Shown piece after piece: positions 56,907 through 64,000 of a stretch of DNA of 64,000 nt. The position numbers were made by a program, and so were the translations under genes. Below the pieces are notes generated by a model. That model saw only the letters and a list, made by a program, of their open reading frames with translations, had not been told where the DNA came from and did no database searches. The stretch is from Ceratopteris richardii (taxonomy: Eukaryota > Streptophyta > Polypodiopsida > Polypodiales > Pteridaceae), in NCBI GenBank assembly GCA_020310875.1, contig CM035412.1:131770874-131834873 (forward strand). The letters are read 5' to 3'. How positions within the stretch are numbered: the stretch's first letter is position 1; every line of letters begins with the position of its first letter.

Positions 56907-59861
56907 TCAGCGCATCACAAAATCGTCGACATAGGTTTCAACATCCCAGAGGAAGCTCCCAAATGCAACAGCCTCTAGAATTAATCTCTTCAGTCCAGAA
57001 AAACTCAAGGATATAAGCTCATCTTTGGCAACTGCAACCACACCTTTAGGAGTGAGCCTCAACTCTGGCTTACCAAAAAGGGCTTCTGTATGTCTTTCAA
57101 TGACACTGGCACATTCCTTAGACCTCAAATTTGCATACCACTGCAATGTTGCTTGATCAAACGACATCATGTATGCCCTTAATCGACCTGATGCTGGAAC
57201 CTCCTCTGTTCCTCTATTAGCATTCACTGCATCAGATGGTCTCAATACTATGGCTGTTGTTTTCTGTGCTTCTTTAAATGAAGCATCAATATCTTTGGGG
57301 TTTCCCAAGGACTGTCCCTGCAGATAAGTATGCTCCAGCTCAATTAGCTGTGCTGTTGAAATGGTTGCAGCCCTCTCCAATTGGAATCGCTTGTCAACCC
57401 TCCTAATGAAATAACCATAGACTGCTGATGCAGCATAGGCCCGGCCCATGCGTAACTTACTGATCTGCATGGTGCTGTTACTATTATTAGCTCTATTATT
57501 TTTTCCTCCCAGTACAAGCTTCAAGTGCTCCTGAATCAGTTCCAGTGCTGCAGCTGAGTGAATTGATTCTAATTCCACATCCTGTGGAGACCAACTGTCA
57601 ACTCTTTGATTTTTAGGACTTGCTGATATCTGCAGTACAAAAGCAATGCTAGCCTCTGAAAACTTCTGCACTATGAGAGCATACATGATATCCTCCAAAG
57701 ACTTGCACCATGCTCGTCCTTTTAATTCTGCTATGCGTCTGCAAAGGGACCAGAAAACATTTACCCTCATCAAGAAGGGGGGGAAATAACAACCCAAAAA
57801 AAAAAAAAAACATCAAAATAATGATAAGAACTCTATAAAACTGCAAAACCATCTCTTACAGCGATTTAAGAGCAGGATACCACATAATCTACTCCTTGAA
57901 AACCATGTTGCGCAACAAACTTGACCTAAGCTAGTAAGACACAAAATCCTATCTCGGACACAGATGACATATGCTACATTTCTAACATACTCGCGATGAC
58001 AGACAGAAACAAAATAGCTTTCAACAGATCAATATAATCCCCAGTTGTAAAGACAATAGTCTCTGCAAATAAATGTATGGCAGATAACCTCCACACTAGA
58101 CAGCCACAAATGCAGGGTCATCTGATGGTAGTACTGTATGTACTACCATCAGATGACTGTACTGTAATACAATTACTTATACTGTATGTAAGTTACATAC
58201 ATACAGTAATAACCTCCTTGCATTTTCAAACTTTACATTTACTTGTGATGAGAAACAAAATAGCTTTCAACAGATCAATATAATCCCCAGTTGTAAAGAC
58301 AATAGTCTCTGCAAATAAATGGATGGCAGATAACCTCCACACTAGACAGCCACAAATGCAGGGTCATCTGATGGTAGTACTGTATGTACTACCATCAGAT
58401 GACTGTACTGTAATACAATTACTTATACTGTATGTAAGTTACATACATACAGTAATAACCTCCTTGCATTTTCGAACTTTACATTTACTTGGATCATGTG
58501 ATGACTCTTATTCCATTTGAAAATATTCATAGTACATTTGCTTCATTCCACATATGCTTAAACTCCTACACTCGAGTCAAAACACATCAAGGTAGTGAGG
58601 CTGGTATATACCATAGGAATCAGTATCTTGATACACTGAAACATATGATGACTGTTGTCCTTTTCAAAAACATTTGTAATATATCTAATCCTTCCCTAAA
58701 ACCAGACATATACAGGTTTAACACAATCGCATTGATGCTATGAGGTATTAAAGGCAATATACCTTAGAATTTGATTATCCTAAATATAGCTTAATTTTGA
58801 ATCCTGACAACCATTGGAACTACACTTTTGAAGTCAAGGAAACATTACAACACAGCAAATCATGTGTGCATGTGCATATTACTTCATGTCACTAGGAGCA
58901 AAGAATTTCCATATTGAATTACGTGGTAAGTTCATTCCCTGCACACAATTCAAAATGCATTTCACAGAGAAAATCATTAACACCAGAACAAAAGAGGCAT
59001 TCGAGGGCTTACTTGTACAGGACTGCCTCAGATTCAGAGGAACTTGAATGTTCTTTGCTTTCAGCTGTATTTTTAGTTTCTGCTAGTGCTTCAAGCTGAT
59101 GCTCAGCTGCTGCATATACAAGATGAGGATGGCTTTGCAGTAATTCTGCAAGGAACTGTCCACTTGGTGATTCAAGCAGCAATGGTGCAGCAAATATGGT
59201 TGTAGCACTTGCTGTCATATCTGCTTTCACGACAACATGACGAAGATTTTTTCTTCCTCCTATGCTCACCTTCCAATTCATTTTCTGGAACATATACAAT
59301 CCCCTCTTCAGAAATCAAACAAAATATAGATGTTGCCGCATAAAACAAAACTTGAAAGTGTCTTTATCCACCAATTACAGACACGGTTGTGGTCCTTGTG
59401 AAGTATAGATTCATGCACCACCATGACAATTCATCTTAACATTTTTTTTCCTCGTAGTCTTTGATAAGTATATTTTGCCGCCTCCATTGTCATTTATTTT
59501 CTTGCACTGGCTATAGTCAATAAACGCTAATCATCTGAAATTCACACTCCGTGAGGCATGCATGCATTCATGATCAAAGAGTGTCGAACAGAAAAGTAGA
59601 ATGATAGTCCATGCCACATGTGCAGACTGAGTATTTGCAGGAACGAATGTTATATACAATAATTATGCTATCGCTCAGAAGTATGCCACAGGATGCTCAC
59701 AGAGATGAAAACAAAACTGAAATATATACCTTGCAATATGAAAAGGTTCTCCATTTAAGACTGCATGGACCTGCCAATGAAATCTTATTTTCAATACAAG
59801 ACGATGCCACTAGTGCACTGTTGCAGGCTGGCAAACCACCAATCACCAAGTCCCTCTCCAT
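56907..59861 (-). CDS. DUF760-family protein, homologue of Arabidopsis UV-B-induced protein At3g17800 (three coding exons)
   Basis: Exons on the minus strand: 59861-59730 (44 codons), 59284-59013, 57738-56907; 411 residues in all. Every intron begins GT and ends AG and the reading frame is kept (phase 0, then phase 2). The first exon has a hydroxylated, basic N-terminus (MERDLVIGGLPACNSALV) that could be a chloroplast transit peptide, as annotated for the Arabidopsis relatives. Two DUF760 domains: residues about 78-190 (LLLESPSGQFLAELLQ, RRIAELKGRAW, MYALIVQKF) and 321-411 (LRAYMMSFD, ALFGKPEL, LEAVAFGSFLWDVE). Length and two-domain layout are those of the family. The molecular function of DUF760 is unknown. 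No stop or frameshift is seen, so the gene looks functional. The frame extending into 57739-57797 is intron. Confidence 0.9.
58006..58492. repeat. tandem duplication (246-bp period) inside intron 2 of the DUF760 gene
   Basis: Copies at 58006-58251 and 58252-58492 are almost identical. Each holds a hairpin with 17-bp perfect arms and a 5-nt loop (58118-58156 in the first) and a second with 11-bp arms (about 58180-58208). The duplication makes up a third of the 1274-bp intron. Confidence 0.9.
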
Positions 59862-59863
59862 GC

Positions 59864-60397
59864 CTGGAATATACATTTAAATAGTAAGGAAGAATATTAC
59901 GTTACAGATATTGCTAACCATTTGGGAATCAAATTCATATACAGGAGATTTAAGCACATAGATATCATTCGTACATTCCAAAAAAAAAAGAAAAACACTT
60001 TGATGGGACAGACACGACTAGAAATAGGATATATTCTCGAGAAAGGATGGCTACATTATCTAAGACAAACGAACTCCGGAACAAAAGTCCGGACGGGTAA
60101 GAAGTTACAGTAGAATGGCAAGACAGAAATGGTTCATGCGAGTGACCAAGACGAAAAATAGGCTCACAGCAGACACTATAATTTGCAGGAACACAGGAAT
60201 ATGAATACAATAAACGAAAGCAGAGCCGTATTTCTGCTGCAGTAGAAGAATGGAGAAAATGATGGACTTGTAGCACAGAAAATTAGCGAACAGATTGACT
60301 CATCCCTCAAAGTAAGAGAAGGCATCCATGATAAAAAAATTCGAATTAAACTAATATTCTTCGACGGTGTTTATTGATCAGGCTAAAAAAAACTTAC
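59864..60397 (-). other. 5' UTR intron of the DUF760 gene
   Basis: The minus strand shows a strong donor, CCAG|GTAAGTTTT (60398/60397), and an acceptor, TATATTCCAG|GC (59864/59863), placed just before the start codon at 59861. Confidence 0.7.
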
Positions 60398-60620
60398 CTG
60401 GATAATGGTAATAACTCCGCAGGCGCTGCTGAATAGCGCGTGCAACGAATCAGCTCCTCACGTGGAGGGTGAGCGAAGAGTCAGACAGAGGAGAAGAGCT
60501 CTAGCACTCATTCCTCGTAGGCCTTCCGCACTCGGAATGCCGAGACGGGAGGTGATCCCCATTTGCGTGTAGATCAGATACGTAGCTGACCAGAGAACTA
60601 ATGCTCCGAGACCGCCCTAC
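60398..60620 (-). other. probable 5' UTR exon of the DUF760 gene
   Basis: A GC-richer stretch ending at the donor at 60398. It carries no start codon leading into the protein. The upstream limit is a guess; there is no transcript evidence. Confidence 0.5.
60459..60464. promoter_or_regulatory. G-box (CACGTG) in 5' exon of the DUF760 gene
   Basis: Perfect CACGTG. G-boxes bind bZIP factors such as HY5, which act in light and UV-B responses of plants; relevance here is inferred from the gene family's name. Confidence 0.5.
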
Positions 60621-60696
60621 TTTAAACATGAAAAATAAAATTAAATGAAAATGGGAAAATTAAAAGGGGAGACCTAGAGAGGACATGACAGCATAT

Positions 60697-60704
60697 CCAC
60701 GTGG
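60697..60704. promoter_or_regulatory. G-box palindrome CCACGTGG upstream of the DUF760 gene
   Basis: A second perfect G-box, about 240 bp further upstream, in the likely promoter. Confidence 0.5.
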
Positions 60705-61429
60705 AGAGAATCGGATATCCATCTATGTGATAGAGAAAAAACAAAAAAAGAAGGGATGAATAAAGAGGATCAAGTCTATGGGTGTTCTTTCTCCTTTTTG
60801 CTCTCCAATCACATGGTTCAAGACCACATGGTTGAGCATGGTTGAGCATCACATGTTTAAGAAGATGGTGGGTCAAGAAAGGAAATCATGCAACCTTTTG
60901 TGTGGTTATGTGTTAATCAACACAAACCCCATGGATTCTTTGGTATGGATTCACAAGAGGTAGAGGCTCACAATTTTGCAATGAATGGGCATAGTATGCC
61001 TAAGTATTTCTTATATCCATAGATGGAAATTCACAATATTTTAGTATATAATAGCTTTCTACATTCAAATCCCTAATGGGGCAATTACTGAAGTGGATGG
61101 GAGGTGATTTGCACACACAAAAAACTCATTATTTTTCTACATTTGCTATTGAAGTTGGAAAAAGAGAGACTCTTGTGAGCAAGAGGGATAGAGAGCACCA
61201 AGGGGAGCTAGAAAGCAGAAGGGGAAGCTCCATCTTCATACTCACCTTGACCTTTATTCCCATGAATGTAAACTGATTTGGTTTTAAAATGTTTTGTTGT
61301 TGGTATAGTCTACCTATAATATTGTATACTTGTTACACAAGTTTAGGTGAGGTCTAAAGAATGGAGTTCAAAGATACTTATAGGTGTTGTGTTTCAGTGA
61401 TATTTTCTTACATATATTGAGCACAGACA
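60705..61429. other. unassigned sequence upstream of the DUF760 gene
   Basis: AT-rich, with short frames only. It may include distal promoter and the start of the copia C' LTR/leader; no boundary is visible. Confidence 0.45.
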
Positions 61430-62023
61430 CATTATATACACGTCCATGGATACCTCTTATGTATGTCCATGTGGTCATTGATATAGCGGTTACATTTTTG
61501 CATAGCCTTGGCATGTTAAAGGTTAGGGTCTTATCAACTATGAGATACCCAAATGTTAAGGTCTCTTCAGGATGCAGATGGAAGACCTACCCTAGCATCA
61601 CCATAGGGGATGTATGTTAGTGGATTCATAGGTGCTCGATAATCCTAGCTTGCTTCTTTGAGTTAAGGGTTATATGCATGGAGTTAGTTATTCACTATGC
61701 AAGTTTGCATGGCAACACTCATAGTTTTATGAGTTTTCACATTGTTTATATGCTCATTTTGCATAGGAAACTTGCGAAACATTTTTCCACATCTTAGATT
61801 TTCAACTATACAGTGATTAATTTACTCCTTGGGGGACTTATTGGTGTGAGCATATACATTCTCATGTAATCTTTTTGGTTGATCATTGTTGTTCATTGAT
61901 CCAATTTTTTGGGGAGACTACATATTTTTTCCCTAGACTTTAATACTTGGTCATCTTTTTAAAGCCATAGTGGTGTTTGGACTATTCTATCTCCATTATC
62001 ATTCTAGTCAATCCTCTTTCATC
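61430..62023 (+). repeat. copia C' leader / LTR-like region
   Basis: It matches, inverted, 49923-50560 (for example tatgtatgtccatgtggtca and tttggggagact), placing it upstream of the gag at 62024 as in copia C. Confidence 0.65.
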
Positions 62024-62699
62024 ATGGCCTCAGAGGTCCCAGGCACATCTGGTGGATCAAGGTCTAGTGCCAATGTTCCCAAGAGAAGTTATAACTTGCA
62101 AGGCAAAAACCATTTTGAGATTTGGTAATTTGATGGCACAAACTTTGCTATATGGAAGAACAAGATTAAAGACGTGCTAATTCAGAGGAGGCAATGGAAG
62201 CGAGTAAATGGAATCTCAACAAAGCCTACTGATATGGATGATGATGATTGGGATCAGTTGGATGAAGTGAATAGGTCTACCATTCATTTGCACTTGGCAA
62301 ATAATGTTTACTTTACAATATTGGATTATGAAAGTGCAGAGGAGCTTTGGGAGAAGTTATGCAACACTTATAAAAAAGAAGCGACATAAAATAGAGTCTA
62401 TTCGTTGAAAAATTTTTATGATGTTCCATGAAGAACACAGATAGCAGTGTCGCTCATCTAAATGAGTTTGATACTATATTTTCTCACTTACATGCTCAGA
62501 AAATGGAGATGGATAATGAAATGAAAATAGTTTTTTGGCTATGACATTGCCATCATCATGGGACATGTTTTGTAGAGCTATTAGCAATAGTGCACTTGAT
62601 GGTAAATTGGTCTACGATGACATGTGTGGAGCATTGTCAATTGAAGAGATCTATAGAAAGTCTATGGTTGGCACTCAAAGTGGAGATGCATATAGTATT
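62024..62699 (+). pseudogene. copia C' gag remnant
   Basis: The ATG at 62024 (MASEVPGTSGG) opens a UBN2-type copia Gag (IWKNKIKDVL, AEELWEKLCN) with in-frame stops near 62126 and 62387 and frameshifts after. It matches the minus-strand gag at 43890-44771. It is cut at the codons for SGDAY by a gypsy LTR at 62700. Confidence 0.85.
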
Positions 62700-63401
62700 T
62701 GCCATGGACAAAGGAAACCATCCTGAACGTTAGATTCCATATGAATCCTATATCTCATGATTGGCTCAGAATTAGGAGAAACCAATGCTTCCATTGCATC
62801 TAAAACATGCCAAAACCCTAAGATTGATTGTCTATTTGTTAAATTCTAACATTTTGAAGTCTTGATCAATTTGCTGACATCATTGATGACATCATCAACT
62901 CGCAACCGCCTTGGGAACCGCCCTTGAAAACCTATATAAGGAGGGGTTGGCCACATTCATAATCAATCTTGCCAATACCAGTTTTGGGAGCTCAAGGAGT
63001 CATGACCGCCAAGTAAGTACTCTCCAAGTTCCAGTTCCAGTTCTTATCTTGTTCTTTGTTCCAGTCTTCTCTAGTCTAGTTCTTGGACATCTTGTCTTGT
63101 CCTCTTGTAATCTCGTAGTATATGATCTTGTCGAGTTCTTTCTTGTATTCAGTTCATCTCCTAAAAGGGAGTTCTTGTAATCGAGATATCTTGTTCCATA
63201 CTCACGATCCTGGGTAGTGGGATCTCTTGTATCATCTCTAATCCAGTTTTCCATACCTATCGGTCCCGGGTTGTGGGACATATCGTATCAGTTACGTATT
63301 CTTGTATCATTTTTTCTATGTGGGTGCTCTTGTAATCAGAAGTGTATTTTCGAAATCTTGTCTAGTGTAGTCAAATAGCACGATCTAGTGCTCCCGTGAC
63401 A
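62700..63401 (+). repeat. chromovirus gypsy 5' LTR (702 bp)
   Basis: It starts TGCCATGGACAAAGG and ends CGTGACA. It matches 43192-43889 along its length, with TATA box cctatataagga near 62933. As the gag follows directly, this is the 5' LTR of a second element of the family. Confidence 0.85.
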
Positions 63402-64000
63402 TTTTGGCAAGACTAGCTTCTATCCAAGACCAGTCATCATGGAGAATGCTTATGAACAGATCGTAGCATCACTTCAGAGTCTCCAACAATAAGTCAAAGA
63501 CCTAACTCATCGATAGACACAAGTCGAGATGGGACATCCTGTGCATGTAGGTGCACTCCTCCAAGAATTACAAGAACGAATCGGGAGTCTTCAGACAAAT
63601 CAAGGGAGTATGCAAGTAAATCAATGACCTAGTACATCGTTCATGAGGGAACCCAAGATCTATATGCTAGAAAAGTTTGATGGGGATCGCACGAAGTTTA
63701 TTGGAACATTGCTTTGTGGACAAGCATTATCATGGTTTGCCCCAATCTTGGAGAAGAACATGGTAGTACTTCAAGACTATGAGGGGTTTCTTCGAGAACT
63801 CATTGCCACATTTGGAGATGCAGATACAAGTCTAGTGGTAGAAACAAAGCTTCGGAAGCTACGTCAAGGTAACCGCCTTGCTTCTACCTATGCATCTGAA
63901 TTTAGGCAGTTGATATGTGATCTCACTTGGCATGAAGATTATTTCATAAGCCAATTTAGATGGGTTTTAAGAGATGATGTGAAGAACCTTTTGCGCACGA
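63402..64000 (+). pseudogene. chromovirus gypsy gag, 5' part, runs off the window
   Basis: After the LTR comes a short leader (ttttggcaagactag; primer tRNA not identified), then ATG at 63439 (MENAYEQIVASLQ). Two stops appear early (near 63490 and 63514). From about 63640 the frame reads as a retrotransposon gag domain (QALSWFAPIL, LRKLRQGNRLASTYA). The 3' part is outside the window. Confidence 0.83.

Noticed and set aside
57739..57797. Start MGCYFPPF as N-terminus of the DUF760 protein
   Set aside because: It lies in intron sequence: a TTTGCAG acceptor at 57739 joins in frame to the upstream exon at 59013.
58118..58156. microRNA precursor
   Set aside because: The 17-bp arms with a 5-nt loop are too short for a plant pre-miRNA; more likely a foldback repeat.

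Overview
This window is nuclear DNA of a land plant with a large, retrotransposon-rich genome. The evidence is Ty1/copia elements primed by initiator tRNA-Met, a chromodomain Ty3/gypsy element, a giant non-chromovirus gypsy element primed by tRNA-Asp, tRNA-derived SINE-like sequences, and one spliced plant-specific gene of the DUF760 family. I cannot place the species. The deep LTR-element nesting would suit a fern, gymnosperm or other large-genome plant, but that is a guess.

Layout. 1-4837: decayed copia element A (+), its 5' LTR lying outside the window. 4838-5464: scraps of a gypsy RT/RNase H region and of a copia LTR. 5465-7749: decayed copia E pol (+), interrupted by copia F (+, 7750 to about 12694), which has lost part of gag and of RT. 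12695-23389: two copies of a non-coding LTR element G (LARD-like, LTRs of about 1.43 kb) lying head to head as a large inverted repeat. 23390-23577 and 41018-41555: the two halves of a copia 3' end, split by a 17,435-bp gypsy element on the minus strand (23578-41012). That element has 589-bp LTRs differing at three positions, a 5-bp target duplication, and long intact ORFs. 41556-43889: 3' part of a chromodomain gypsy element (+) with its LTR. 43890-51540: copia C remnant (-), split by copia B (-, 44772-49922, TSD gagaa). 51541-56200: low-information DNA with two SINE-like units, microsatellites and degenerate ORFs. 56907-60704: the only host gene seen, a DUF760 / UV-B-induced-protein homologue on the minus strand. 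60705-64000: copia C' remnant (+) interrupted by the 5' LTR and gag of another chromovirus-type gypsy element running off the end.

The 17.4-kb gypsy element is the standout. Read 5' to 3' on the minus strand it has: tRNA-Asp primer site; 2.1-kb leader with a palindromic minisatellite; an extra 336-aa ORF overlapping gag-pol by 49 nt; a 1902-aa Gag-PR-RT-RNase H ORF; an in-frame TAG; a 564-aa integrase with a duplicated zinc-binding module; a 411-aa ORF carrying a second retropepsin-like domain; a 1425-aa coiled-coil ORF of unknown role; PPT; LTR. The recent insertion and open frames suggest these accessory proteins are, or recently were, functional. The other elements are decayed and carry many CAG-to-TAG stops and lost catalytic residues.
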